NCBI RefSeq assembly: GCF_000204055.1
Contig: NW_006768821.1
Span: 279,186-343,185, forward strand
Direction of reading: 5' to 3'
DNA length: 64,000 nt
From: Melampsora larici-populina 98AG31
Taxonomy: Eukaryota; Basidiomycota; Pucciniomycetes; Pucciniales; Melampsoraceae
Below, in pieces: positions 34,030 to 46,105 of this stretch; positions within the stretch are counted from its first letter, which is position 1; every line of letters begins with the position of its first letter. The position numbers and the translations under genes were made by a program. The notes below the pieces were generated by a model. The model saw nothing but the letters and a program-made list of their open reading frames with translations. It was not told where the DNA came from and searched no databases.

Positions 34030-35786
34030 ATGCAAAAATCAATCAAGAAACTCATCCTATTCTTTTTCGTTCAAGTCCTTGTCTATATATGTGATATCGG
34101 AACAAACACCTTGGCACATCTTAGGTTATCTAACTCCCTGAGGCCACAGTTTGAGCTTACATTTGCAGAAGGTTGTTGGCAATATTCTAAATCACTCGAT
34201 CACTGTATATCTAACTCCATTAATTGGTTTTTTAACAGGACCTTCTTCACTTCTTTCAAAGAACAAAGGAGCCTCGGTTTTGGATCATGATCATCTTCCA
34301 GTTTACAATCCCGTCAACATGAAAGAGAGTCTAAAAACTTACCTGGAGAAACCTCCTAAGGAACGGAAGGAACTGTATCCTTTCTTTGAGATGTGTAAGA
34401 ATCATTCAGACGTTTCCACACCAAAAACCAATCTAACTAAGAACATTCTTACGAAGCTCAACCTCAGAGTCATAGGACATACACAAAATTAATCAATCAG
34501 ATGTTACAGTCAGAAAGAGAAGCTTGGGCTGAAAAGATTCAAGACCTCTTGAAATTAGAATCAGCAAACGAAAAAATAAGCCTATGGAATTTCCTTTTGG
34601 AGCTCATCAACCATATGCCAACTCAAGCTGTACAGGTCACTTTGATGGCAGCTTTGAAGGAGCAAGAAAAGTTCTTCATGAGAGAAGGCTCGGTAAATGA
34701 AGACATGGAAAAACTTTTAGATGAGGTAAAGCTTAAATGCGTACATGAGATCAAATATCATGCAACCTCTTTGAAAGGTAAGATGTGAGTAGCTCATATT
34801 TTCATAATTCCCTGTACCTAGACCAACCTAAATTGATGTCATGGGATCACGACACCACTCGCAGCAAATCCGATAGGTTCCAGAATATCTTTACAAAGCA
34901 AAAACAAGAAAAACTTGGAAAATATAAAATGAAACTCGAACAGGAATGGCTCCCATCTCAAGCGAACAACTTATTTGAATACTGGGCCACACGTGAGTAC
35001 TTCAAAAGCCTGACTTCAAGCAGACACAATAATTAGCTCACATTGATTACTTTTGGATATCTGAAGATATGGATGTTTATCTTAAAGTGAAAGCTTCCTT
35101 TAAAGCCAACATCGAAAACCAAGTCGTCCTAATAAATTTGATCCAAGCACGACAGAATAATTTTGAAAAAATCAAATTGGTTCCAGAGTTTGAACAATGG
35201 ATTGCATCACAAATTGAGAAATTGACCCATGAATTGATAGATTTTATTAACACCTTGAATGATGAGTATGTTCGACAAAATTAATTGCTTCTAAAGAGAT
35301 GCAAGCAAGAATTGACAATTCTCTTTCAAAATGGATTTGTGATTTCTAGAGAAATTATAAAATTTGAGAGCCTTCAATTACAATTAAGTGATGGTTTTGC
35401 AATCATTGGGAGTTGGACTCCGGGACAGAAAAAGAAACTCTTGACATTTTGGTCAAAGAGTGAGTAGTGTGGCAATTTTTTTTTGAAGACTAAAATCATA
35501 CTAATCTCCCTAAAAACTTCATCAAAACAAAACAGATATACCTTTTTATCTTGAAATCAAAGATACAGAAGCAAAGGAAACTTGGCTTCCCAACCTCGAA
35601 GAATTGATTCTACAAGACACAGATCATATGGAAAGTGTTATACAAGATTTCCTCAAGATCCCAATTCCTTCAAACTCTGAAGAGTCTACTTTGGAAAGAT
35701 TTCTTAAGTTTCATGTTGAAGAAACTCGCGCTCAAAGTGTAAAAAAGATGTCTGAAAGAGGTTTACAATATGGCACAACCGCATGA
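34030..35786 (+). CDS. Secreted-family copy D: intact seven-exon secreted protein, unknown function
   Basis: Exons are 34030-34171, 34239-34392, 34476-34784, 34865-34992, 35067-35265, 35350-35459 and 35536-35786. They total 1293 nt and encode 430 aa. The signal peptide has a Lys-rich start and the core LILFFFVQVLVYICDIG. Exons 4 and 6 have exactly the same lengths as in copy B (128 and 110 nt). Family motifs are FLLELINHMPTQAVQVTLMA in exon 3, QNIFTKQKQEKLGKYKMKLE and EYWAT in exon 4, MDVYLKVK in exon 5, LLTFWSK in exon 6 and IPFYLEIK in exon 7. No transmembrane span follows the signal peptide. Sequence identity to B is modest, so the duplication is not recent. The exon 2/3 boundary is the least certain: it uses an AT|gtgtaag donor. 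Confidence 0.78.
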
Positions 35787-36259
35787 AGGATTGGCTAATG
35801 CAAATGCTCAAAGTTGTATAGTTTACACATATATGTACATGGAATTTCTCCTTATCATATTTCATTGTTCTGCCACTATGGTAGAGTAAAATCACTTCTT
35901 TCTAGAAGTTTGATGACCCCGTTAAACTAACTTGACATGATATCATTTGACCTGATGTTGATGTACCAAAGACTGGGCTGAAAGTAAGGGTACAGAGTTC
36001 AAAAGGGTGTACCAAAAAATCTACTTGATCAAGTCGAATTAGGTGGTTTGATGCTTCCACTATCCATGACAATGCCCGATAGTCTCATGGAAGCATAGTG
36101 TTTGAATTCCATCAGTGTACTATTGAGGCGGGTTAAGGAAATAGAAAAGCTCTCAAATTAACTTTGGGAAAGCTCTAACTTCAAAAGATCACCTACTGTA
36201 CTAGAAATGGAAGACCTATATTGAAGTCATCTATGATACCTTTTGGATATCACTGCAAG
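35787..36259. other. Spacer between copy D and the PPR-like gene
   Basis: AT-rich spacer with the convergent 3' ends of both genes; nothing else is recognised. Confidence 0.45.
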
Positions 36260-38055
36260 TCAACGAATCGATTTCTTCTTGGTAGATGTCATATACCTAG
36301 TTTCAATCTTAGTCCTTAATTCAAAATCTCCAGATTCAATTAAATAATCATCAATCCTTTGTCTCCAACCGATCCATTTCTCCGACTTTTGTTTGTCCAA
36401 AAGATTACTTAAAACCCAAAGATATTGTTGTTTCCAATACGTTTGAAATTTGGCATCGAATCCATTCATAAGTTTTGATAATTTGCTTAAACCTTCTTCA
36501 TTTCTTTTTAAAATCGGACATCCAATTCTATCAATCAAGATTAAACTTTGATGAATCCCCGTTTTGGTTCTAGAGTTTTTAGCAGTTTGTAAAAGAGTTG
36601 TGAATGAACGAATCGAAGGTTTAATGGTAGGAGCTTTAGTCTTGAGTTCGAGTGTAGGTTGAGTTTCTAAGATTTGATCAGATGAGATTTGATTAAAAGT
36701 GATGATGAATCTCAATGCAGATGAAAGTTGATTAGTTTCCCAAGCTGCTTGGATAGCTTTATCTAATGTATCACTAGTAGGTTGTAACTTTTGATTATTC
36801 GATTCGATCATCCAAATCAATAATTCTAATTCGTTCCAAAAAAGAATCTCAATAACATTATCAGAAAAAAACAAATAGATATAGAAGAGTCAAAAAAAGG
36901 GCGACTTACTTTCTACATCTTCAATCGCATTACATTTTCCCATTGCTATCATTACCAAACCACAATGAACAAAATCAAGTGAATCACGTTTCAAGAATAA
37001 ATCTCGATCTGATCTAACTTGTTTCCAAACCTCACAAACCATTGAAAACTTTCTCATCTTAAGTAAAATCCTTAACAAAGAACAAAACGAACCTGAATCA
37101 AAGCTTAATTGATCATTTGACTTTTTTAAAGCTGATTGCCAAGGTTTATACTTTTGAGTCGAAAGGTTTATGTTTAATTTAGATTCTAATATCTTGATTG
37201 CAAACTCTTGATCATGTTCATGAAAAAGTGTAACGAATGAAATCGTCGCTTTTAAATCTAATTCTAAAGTATTTTCTACCCTTTTCCAAATCTGTTTTGC
37301 TTTTTCATGATTGTTGGATGAGATTAATGGTTTAAGGATTTCAGTAATAGTAATACTATCGATAGTTTTAGGAGGTAATTTATCAAATAATTCAAATGCG
37401 ATTTCAGTATGACCATGATTAATTAAACAATGTAAATAAGCATTTGTAAGTGCATTATTTAAAGTTGATCTTGATGTTGATTGAGCTTGTGACCAAATCG
37501 ATTGAAGTCTTTCTAGTGTGATAGTTTTTGAAGGAGGACATTTAGCTAAAGCTGAAAAGAAAGTAATAAAATATTTCGTATCTGGTTCAATAGCTCTTCG
37601 TTTCATCTATAATATCAAATCAAATCAATCAAAAATATCAGTGATCAAGTTGATTTGATACCAATCTGAAGAAAGAGAAATTCACAAAACTAAACTTCAA
37701 GAAACAATTTATAAACAAATGAAAACCTTTGAGCATGAATAAGATGTTGAAATAATTGAGTCCAAACAGAAACAGTAGCCACTTGAATGGAAGAAGATTT
37801 AACTAATTCAATAGCTTTATCTAATCCTCCATCTTCTCTTTTACAAAGTTGTTGAATTCTTATATTCAATTCTGATGGATTATTAGCATATTTCACATAA
37901 ATCGGAAACGGTTTCTTTGGTTTTGATGTTGATGTTGATTTGAAGATTGGTGAGAGCTTGGTTGGGTTTTGGTTTGGAGTTGAGATTGATGAATGGTTTC
38001 GTTCAAAAGGTTTTGGTTTGATTAATTTTTGGATAAACTGTTGATTGAAGTTCAT
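36260..38055 (-). CDS. PPR-like, probably mitochondrial protein
   Basis: Three coding blocks are seen: 38055 to about 37702, 37606 to about 36905, and about 36852 to 36260. The ATG at 38055-38053 gives MNFNQQFIQKLIKPKPFERN, a basic, Ser-rich presequence of mitochondrial type. The first junction, GAA|gtttag...atag|ATG, rebuilds a helical-hairpin repeat, FSFVYKLFLEMKRRAIEPDT. Further pentatricopeptide-like hairpins follow, for example TNAYLHCLINHGHTEIAFEL and KFSMVCEVWKQVRSDRDLFL. Such proteins bind organellar RNA and act in its processing or translation. The second intron fits best with a phase-0 donor inside a GATGTAGAA word; this is uncertain. The specific fungal family member is not identified. 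The gene is divergent from RPC40 with 351 bp between start codons. Confidence 0.6.
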
Positions 38056-38406
38056 CTTGTTTTTGGTATGGCGGTTGGGTATTTTGACTTCCAACTATCC
38101 AATGATGATGATATGAACTATCATCAGTTTTCTTCAAGTTTTCTTGAATTTCTTTTGTCGATGAAATAGATTTGCAGCTTGTGAATCGAAGAAAAGTTGA
38201 ATGCAAGCTGACACATGTAACTGAAACTCGTTATTAGCATCCCAGTATGTAATATCTTATTACATATGTAGTCACTAAAATGTTATACAACACCTTCAAG
38301 TTCAAGTCGGATCTTTTTTTTTTTTGAAAACTGTTCACTTCCAAATATCAATTGCAAAACACTTTAATACCTTCTCCAACAAACGATCAACTCTCAACCC
38401 AAAAAA
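38056..38406. promoter_or_regulatory. Divergent promoter region between the PPR-like gene and RPC40
   Basis: A 351-bp spacer lies between two outward-facing start codons and includes a T10 tract near 38309-38319. Shared regulatory sequence is likely from the layout, but no specific motif was identified. Confidence 0.4.
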
Positions 38407-40085
38407 ATGGCTGATCACGGTATCCTTCCACTCGGTCAATCACCAGATACAACCTCAGTAAAACTCAATCGAAAATATCATGTAAAATTAGAACAAGAAA
38501 AAGTGATGGATGTACATCCAATTTTACAACTTGAATCATCATCCCCCCCAAAAAAAAATGATTTGATGACTTATTAAAAAATTTTATATTCATCTTTTTA
38601 AAGGTTGCTGCTACTGATTTTCCTGGACATTGGCCTGGAGAATCAAATGCATGGGATTTATCAGAATTTAAAAAAGTAATCAAGTTTCATCAGTTTCAAA
38701 ATCAAAACATCACTGATTGGATTTTCTTTTTGGACTTTTTTGATTTGATTGGAAAGCTAGAATTTGAATATCAAGATCTCAAGATTATCATCTTCTGCAA
38801 TGGAATTCGATTTAGTAGGAGTAGATGCTAGTATTGCTAATGCTTTACGAAGAATCATGATCGCTGAGGTAAAGGCTTTCATCATACCAATCCATTTTCT
38901 TCAAGAAGATCAGGATCAATTAAAGTGGATGTTTTTTTTATTAGGTACCATCAATTGCGATTGAAGATGTATTCGTATGGAACAACACATCACTAGTACA
39001 TGATGAAGTTTTAGCACAAAGGCTAGGATTGATTCCTTTGAAGGTTGATCCTAGGAAACTAGATATGAGAGGCCGTTTGTCACCTTCGAATTTGACTGAT
39101 TTTCAACCAATGTATGATTGTTTTTTAAAAGCTCACTTCAAATTGGTTTGATATTTACAGCTGAAGGCGCAACAGATATGAATACATTGGTATTTAAACT
39201 TGTTGCACGATGTTCAAGAAATCCAAATGTAAGTAAGACAGAAAAAGATCCATCAATCTTATACACAGATTCAGATGGTCAGTCACTTCTTTTTATGATG
39301 ATCATTGATTTCACTCAGAATTTCCACTAAGCGATTGATTTTTTCTTTGATCACAGTCACTTCTGGATATTTGGATTGGCAGCCAAAAGGTGATCAACCA
39401 GCTTTGTTTGGAAGTCAACCGCCCAAAGCAGTTCAAGATGATATCCTATTAGTTAAGATGAGACCAGGTCAAGAAATCTCAATTGAGATGCATTGTGTCA
39501 AAGGAATCGGAAAAGATCATGCCAAATTCTCACCGGTTGGTAAGTGTAACCAAATCACATGGCCTTTGAAATCCTCACAAATGAAACTCATTACTTACTC
39601 AAATTTTCAATTCTGAAAACTAGCTACGGCTTCTTATAGATTATTACCACATATCATCATTCATGAACCAATCTTAGAACCTCATTGTGAAAAATTTACT
39701 TCTTGTTTTGCACAAGGAGTGATTGAAATCGTTAAAAACCAACATGGACAAAAAGAATGTAAAGTTTTAAATCCTCGTAAAGATACCGTTAGTCGTGAAG
39801 TTTTAAGACATCCTGAATTTGAAGGTAAAGTGAGTTTAGGTAGAGTTAGAGATCATTTTATTTGTAAGTCTTTCCTTTCTTTTTCGTCTGAGTCTTCTAA
39901 TCCATCTCAATCCATAACTGAATCTTTTTTTTTCCCTTTCTTTCGTTGGTTACTTTTAAGTTAATGTTGAATCAAGTGGAGTTTATCGTCCTGAAGAATT
40001 ACCAATCGAAGCATGTTTAGTTTTATTACAAAAGATTCGATCAGTTAGAGTTGCACTTGAATCTCATACTGAAGATATATCTTGA
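38407..40085 (+). CDS. RPC40: RNA polymerase I/III shared subunit AC40 (RPC40/RPAC1)
   Basis: AC40 pairs with AC19 as the alpha-like assembly platform of RNA polymerases I and III. About eight exons are seen: 38407-38502, 38604-38675, 38761-38868, from 38945, from 39161, 39357-39539, 39624-39863 and 39961-40085. The alpha-motif EFDLVGVDASIANALRRIMI is diagnostic. It is followed by EVLAQRLGLIPLKVDPRKLD and LVKMRPGQEISIEMHCVKGI, with KDHAKFSPV next. The closing part has NPRKDTVSREVLRHPEFEGK and the end domain FNVESSGVYRPEELPIEA. The exon 4/5 join is unclear: one option is a donor inside GGCCGTTTGT (about 39074), because the later GT leaves the wrong phase. The gene otherwise appears intact. Confidence 0.9.
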
Positions 40086-40483
40086 AAAAAAAATTACATC
40101 AAATCTGATTGATTGAATGATGATCTTTCCCTTTTTTTCTTCATCCTTGGGTTCATTGAATTTGCTTGATTTTTGTAATTCTAGACTAAAACAAATCTAT
40201 TGATTAATCTTACATGCAAAAAGAAACACAAAAGGGGAGAAAGATTGTTTACATATACTGTGCAATTGAGATTTTCAGACATTGGGCTGGAGAGATCTTC
40301 CATTTGGTGAAGGCGAGGTTCTAGACTTGCTAATCTGTTGGGTTTGTTATATGTAACCTAACATAAATACCATCCTAGCTTTCTCTCATCGCATATCATA
40401 CTTTGAGAATAAGCTGGATTCGGGATGGCGGCCGCAGGCCGGCCCGGTTTTGCGTGGGTCGGAAAAACTTTTCTTCCTCACGC
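40086..40483. other. Spacer before the LINE insertion
   Basis: It contains the 3' flank of RPC40 and then a GC-rich patch at 40420-40483, just outside the LINE target duplication. The ATG at 40425 lies in this flank, not in the element. Confidence 0.5.
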
Positions 40484-40564
40484 AAAGACCGGGACCAAAA
40501 GAACCCTTTCGATTTCTTCATCGCTTAATATCTTTCAAATAACTAAACAATCACCCCTCCTGAC

Positions 40565-41792
40565 ATGCCCCAAAAGCGTCCGCCGGACAACGGCGATGAC
40601 GATCCGAACCCCCCCCCAAAAAAACCCGGCCTTAAACCGATCGAACGAAATGGATTCCCTGATGTGCGAATTAAGATCCTCATCAGGAGGTGCCCCACAA
40701 AGCTCCCCATCGAACGAAGGCCTAATCCAGATTATGATCAAGATGATGAATGGTTTTGAAAAAACTATCAACGAACTCAATTGTACGATCAAAGCATTAC
40801 AAGAGGAGATTCGACTGCTTAAGGCCGAACGACCGACTGCTCAAACGAAAACTGCTCAATCACCTCAAACGTTACCTGCTAGACCCAACGCTTGGACGAA
40901 CCCCTTCCCAAAGGCTACAGTTAAGGCAAACCAGACGCCGAAAGCCCCTCCTAAGAACTCAGAGATCAATGAATTTAAAGTAGCTACATTGATTATACAC
41001 AAAACTCAAGGAACCGAACCGTTCAAAGACTACTCAAACCTGGCCATAGTACAGAAGATCAACTCGGTTTTAGAATCAATAAACGCTAAAGTAAATGAAA
41101 CACCAGTCAGAATCAAAACCGCAGCTATCATGAAATCAGGTGATGTCCTCATGACGATGGCTAACCGATTGATGAAAAACTGGCTCCTCGAAAACAAGCA
41201 CAAGTGGACGAAACTTGCCCACAAGGATTTCGAAACAACCCAGACAAGATATCCGATTCTTTTCAACTATGTCCCAGCTGAAATCAACGTTCAAGAAGCT
41301 AACTTCCTCATAAAACTAAGCGATCAAGACGAGATTCCCCTCAACACTATACACTCAGCCCGATGGATCAAAAACCCTGCGGACACCGGGAAGAAACACG
41401 GTACAATTGTTATAAATTTTGTTGATAAACTTCTCGCACACAAGATTGAAAAAGGAGGACTGTGCTTTGATGGAAACAGATTTAAGAGTAAAACTTATGT
41501 TCAAGGTCCTACCATGTGCTTCAATTGTCTAGGCCTAAACCATACTCACTCTACATGCAAATTCACCGCTAACTGCGTAAAATGTGGTGACACCCATAAT
41601 TCCAAAGACTGTGCTAACAATGATGTCAGCCAAAATTGCGCCCGCTGTGTGAATTTTGACGCACAGAGAACTAACACTAAGATTGACAGATTCCTACCTA
41701 AATATGCCCATTCTCCCAAAAGCCTCTCTTGCCCTCTAAGAAACACTCACTTCCAGATTACCACCCCTATAATAACTGAAGATGAGTTATAA
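40565..41792 (+). pseudogene. LINE ORF1: gag-like nucleic-acid-binding protein with zinc knuckles, frameshifted
   Basis: The likely start inside the element is the ATG at 40565 (MPQKRPPDNGDDDPN). That frame closes at 40757, while the rest of ORF1 is in the +1 frame up to the stop at 41790-41792. The shift maps between 40565 and about 40640, most simply to the tract of nine C and seven A at 40609-40624. A coiled-coil-like segment, MNGFEKTINELNCTIKALQE, follows, then a basic Pro-rich linker. A middle RNA-binding-type region comes next. The C-terminal CCHC knuckles are CFNCLGLNHTHSTC and CVKCGDTHNSKDC, with a further CARC. Its role would be RNA packaging of the element. The frame upstream from 40425 belongs to flanking DNA. 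Confidence 0.7.
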
Positions 41793-44700
41793 TAGCCTTG
41801 TAGAAACACCAAACCCAGCACCTATGGACGACGATGACCCTACTCAATTTTTTGCTCCGGAACCTCCGACCCAACTAAACAATTTAACCATCCTACATTT
41901 CAACTGCAATAAATCCCAACACATCACCCTAGAAGCACTCACACAAACTCAATACTCAATACTAGCCCTTCAGGAACCATGGTTCAATACCTATACTCGC
42001 TCTTTCCCAACACACGAAGCATGGCACTTAATCTCAGCCTATGATTACCACCCAACCACCTGGGAAGACCGGCCCAGAGTGGTAATGTATATTTCCAAAT
42101 CAGTCCAATCATCCCAGATTTCAATCCTCCCTAGCTCATCTGATATTATACTAGCAGTCGACATCAAAAGCCCAAACTCACAAACCCCCCAGCTACGGAT
42201 AATCACTTGGTATAACCCCCCGAGTTCTCTCAGAGGATTAGCCACATTAGAAAGATGGCTCCGCCTACACTTCAACCGCCGACTCCCATCCATAATCACA
42301 ACAGATTCCAATCTTCACCACCCCTACTGGAACCCACCTGGATACAATAGAACAGATGCTCTAGCTAAAAAACTCCTACACATCTGCGGCAGCAAAGGCC
42401 TAAAGCTCGCCTCCCCCAGAGGAATTCCGACCAGATACTCCTCAGGTACATCACCCACAACCATCGACCAGTTCTGGGTTAGCTGGAACCTCACGGAGAA
42501 GATCTCAGAATGCAAAGTGATGAAAGATAGCGTAGCATTGGATCACTTACCAGTAGCTATTGCCCTTGACCTACAATTCATCCCCCCAATCCTAGAACAC
42601 ATTTCGATTAAAGTAACTGACATTGACCCAAATATTTTCCACGACAGAATCCGACAAAAACTTTCCTTACTCCCACCAGCGTACTTGACAACAGAGGACA
42701 TCAATACGAGTACAATCCTTCTATCTAGGATTATTCTTGATGCAGCTCACGAACAAGGTAAAAAAGTCAAAACAAACCCAAAAAAGTACAAAGCCTGGTG
42801 GGATAAGGAGCGACTAGACCCGATCCTCAAAAACCGAAACCGCGCAAGACGCTGGATGCTCAGATCAAACCTCCCCGAAGCACACAAGTGCTATCAAGAA
42901 TGGCAGAACTTCTTCAGAAATCAAGTTCTCACAGCTAAAGCCACTCACTGGAAGAAGTTTTTAGCAAGCAGCTCTGGAAACACTACCTTCAAGGCCTTCA
43001 GATACACGAAGACGGCAATGTCAGGCGAAGTGGCCCCTCTCCTCCAACCCGACGGATCGGTCACCACCGATAAGAACTCTCAGGCCAGACTCTTGTTCTA
43101 CGGTACCTCTGTTGCTCATATTGAGGCCGACCTTACCGATATCCCCAACAATCAACGTACCCTTAACTACGACGCTCAATTCCCTCATCCAATCCTTGAG
43201 ACAGACGAACTCAGACGAATTGTTGAAAAATCCCCAAACAAAAAGGCAAACGGTGGCGACAACCTCTCCAATGAACTAATTAAATTAGCTCTTCCGGCAA
43301 TAGAACACGAACTTTGCAGGCTCTTAAACGCTTGTTTCAGGACTGGCTACTTCCCAAACACTTGGCGCTCAGCAATCACGATCATAATCAGAAAAGCGGG
43401 TAAAGATAACTATTCCAAACCAAACTCATACAGACCGATAGCGCTCTTAAGCTGCCTAGGAAAGATTCTGGAAAAAATCATTACCAGCAGAGTGACGTAC
43501 TGGGCCGAAAATTTTAAGGTCATCTCACCTTGCCACATGGGTGGAAGACGCCAACATAGCACTGAAGACGCTTTGACTATTTTACTATCTTGGATCAAAG
43601 AAAAATGGCGCAACAAACAAGTTGTAACAGCTCTATTCTTAGATGTCAAATCGGCGTACCCGTCAGTACATTGCGAAAGGTTAATGCACATCCTCCATAA
43701 GAACAATTGCCCTCGATACCTATCTCATCTCATCCAAGGATTCCTCACGGAAAGAACAACAAACCTTCGCCTACAGGACTTCCTATCAGAAGCTTTTACA
43801 TTAGAGAATGGATTGCCCCAAGGATCCCCACTATCGGTCATCCTTTATATCATCTATAACTCAGATATACTAGGAAAAAAGGTCCCCAATCCCTTGTCAA
43901 ACAACTTATCGATTGGATTCATAGACGACATAGTCCATGTTGTTGCAGCAAATTCTTTTGACGAAAACTTACATCTCCTCAAAAATTACGCCGATCAGTC
44001 ACTAACGTGGGCCAAAAACCATGGTGCCATTTTCGATAAGAAGAAAGCGCAGTTGATGCATTTCACAAACAAGAAAAAACCCACCTTCCCTAATTTCCTA
44101 TTTGGCGACACCTTGCTACAGCCCAAACAAGAAGTTAAGTGGCTAGGCCTGTGGTTAGATCCTAAACTCACCTTCAACAGCCACATTCAACATGTTAAGA
44201 AATCTGCTGAATTTACGCTTCAACAATTGAGAAGAATTAATAAATGCTACTCAGGACTTGCCACAAAAGAAGTCAAGAAACTTATTGTCTCAATACTACT
44301 ACCCAGAATTCTTTACGGTAGTGTAGCATGGCTGACACAGAAAAACAACAGCAAAGGTTCCAAAATTCTGAACACAATCCAAAATGCGGCAAATAGAACT
44401 GTGATCGGTGCCTTCAAAGGAACATCAAATGAAATGATGATGCACGATGTCTACATGCCACCATTCACATGGTACGCGACGCGACGACACCACAACTTCC
44501 TCCTTAAAAGACTCTCGGCACCCGATACACACCCTACAAGGTTATTCATCAAACACGAACTAAACACAAATCCAAAGACGAGCAAAGGCCCAATCCAGGA
44601 TGTGATCAACAAGGCTTCCTTTGACTCTATAGACAAAAAGAACATTGAAACCATATATCCCCACCCGATTGCTCCTTGGATCAACAACATGGGCGAAACC

Positions 44701-45708
44701 TTTAACCTAGACTTATCAAGAGAAGAAGCAACTAAATGTGTACCGGATCAAGTCAAGTACGAAGAGACGATGAATGAGGCACTGGTGATTTTTACGGATG
44801 GCTCTGTAACTCAAGAAGGTGGAGGTGCGGCAGCGGTACCCGAGTCGATCAGCCGGGCACAATCAGTCACTCACAACGACAATTTTTCTAACCACGAAAT
44901 GGAGTTACTAGGTCTCCTCCTTGCTACCGAACTAGCAAATGAGCGCTTTCAACATCAACGACCCAAACCGAAGAACGTAGCTTTTTTCAGCGACAATCAA
45001 GGAGTAATTCAGTTAGCGCACAACATACCAAGAGCATTGTCAGGTCAACACCTCCTCCTACAAATCAGAGCTCAACTTAGAAAACTGCCCGAAAATGTAA
45101 AAATACATTTCTACTAGACTCCAGGTCACGAAGGAGTAGAACTAAATGAATTAGCCGACCAACTCGCTGGGGAAACTGCCAAATCACAAACTGACGCAAT
45201 GAACTTACAAACCAGCCTGGGCAGTCTTAAAAGAACAACCAAAGAAAATACTAACGCTAAAAAGTTTCCCTTTAAACCAGGTAACAAACCGTACAATTCA
45301 AATCCGAAACAAATTACACAAGCTTTAGAAGAACTGGAGAAAGGATCTACCGCAGCCATATTTCAGTTAAGAGCAGGTCATAGCCCGCTCAACAAACATC
45401 TTTTCAAAAGAAACCTCACTGATTCCCCTCTTTGCAAGACCTGTGGGATAACTGAGAACACTCACCATTTTTTATTATATTGCAGGAAATACTCCAAGGC
45501 TCGCAAAGCTATGAGATCTCGACTCAAAGAAGAAAAAGTCAAAGTGAACTGGAACAATTCAGTCAAATTACTTGACACTCCTAAAGCTTTTCCTTCATTA
45601 GCAGATTTCATCTTGAAAACTAAACGATTTGTGCATTTCCACTCTTATTTACAGGACCAAACCCAAAGGGATCGGCCGCGGAGCAAAGAACGAGTTGTCA
45701 TACGATGA
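41782..45708 (+). pseudogene. LINE ORF2: endonuclease, reverse transcriptase and RNase H, with a nonsense codon
   Basis: The ATG at 41782 overlaps the end of ORF1 by 11 nt, a layout suited to termination-reinitiation. Domains in order: AP endonuclease (about residues 30-260; LQEPWF, TTDSNLHHPYWNP, LDHLPVAIAL); reverse transcriptase (about 470-760; SYRPIALLSCLGKILEK, GLPQGSPLS, and the catalytic GFIDDIVHV); RNase H (about 1000-1110; IFTDGSVTQEGG, NHEMELLG, FFSDNQGV). The frame ends at a TAG at 45115-45117, in front of TPGHEGVELNELADQLAGE, which holds the last RNase H catalytic positions. The same frame then stays open to 45708, including a C-terminal Cys/His cluster (CKTCGITENTHHFLLYC). One premature stop therefore cuts an otherwise intact 1300-codon frame. 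Confidence 0.9.
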
Positions 45709-45746
45709 AGAGATCAGATCAAAAAAAAAAAAAATCGCTGATAAAG

Positions 45747-46105
45747 ACTCACGTAACTGGGTTCGATTGAAAAACATCAGAAACAGCGTACTGCCAAACC
45801 TCGTTACGGAGTTCGTCGGATAATAACCGTCGAGGCAGTCCTTCATCAACTTATAATTTTAACAAATCGCTTATAAGTACTCACGTAACTGGGTTCGATT
45901 GAAAAATATCAGAAAAAGCGTACTGTCTAATCTCGTTACGGAGTTCGTCGGGCAATGCCCGACGAGGCAGTTTCTTCACAATCTTCTTAATCTTTTAAAC
46001 CGCTTATAAGTACTCACGTAACTGGGTTCGATTGAAAAATATCAGAAAAAGCGTATTGCCTAATCTCGTTACGGAGTTTGTTGGATAATAACCAACGAGG
46101 CAATT
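45747..46105 (+). repeat. Three tandem ~132-bp units in the LINE 3' UTR
   Basis: Units start with ACTCACGTAACTGGGTTCGA at 45747, 45879 and 46012 (spacing 132 and 133). Each contains CTCGTTACGGAG followed by an inverted repeat. In unit 2 TCGTCGGGC pairs with GCCCGACGA around an AAT loop. In unit 3 the equivalent is GTTGG with CCAAC. Unit 1 has one mismatch. They lie between the ORF2 end and the poly(A) tail, where LINE reverse transcriptases commonly recognise their RNA. Confidence 0.85.

Noticed and set aside
40425..40496. Start codon at 40425 extending LINE ORF1 upstream
   Set aside because: It lies outside the target-site duplication at 40484-40496, so it is flanking DNA that happens to be open in the same frame.
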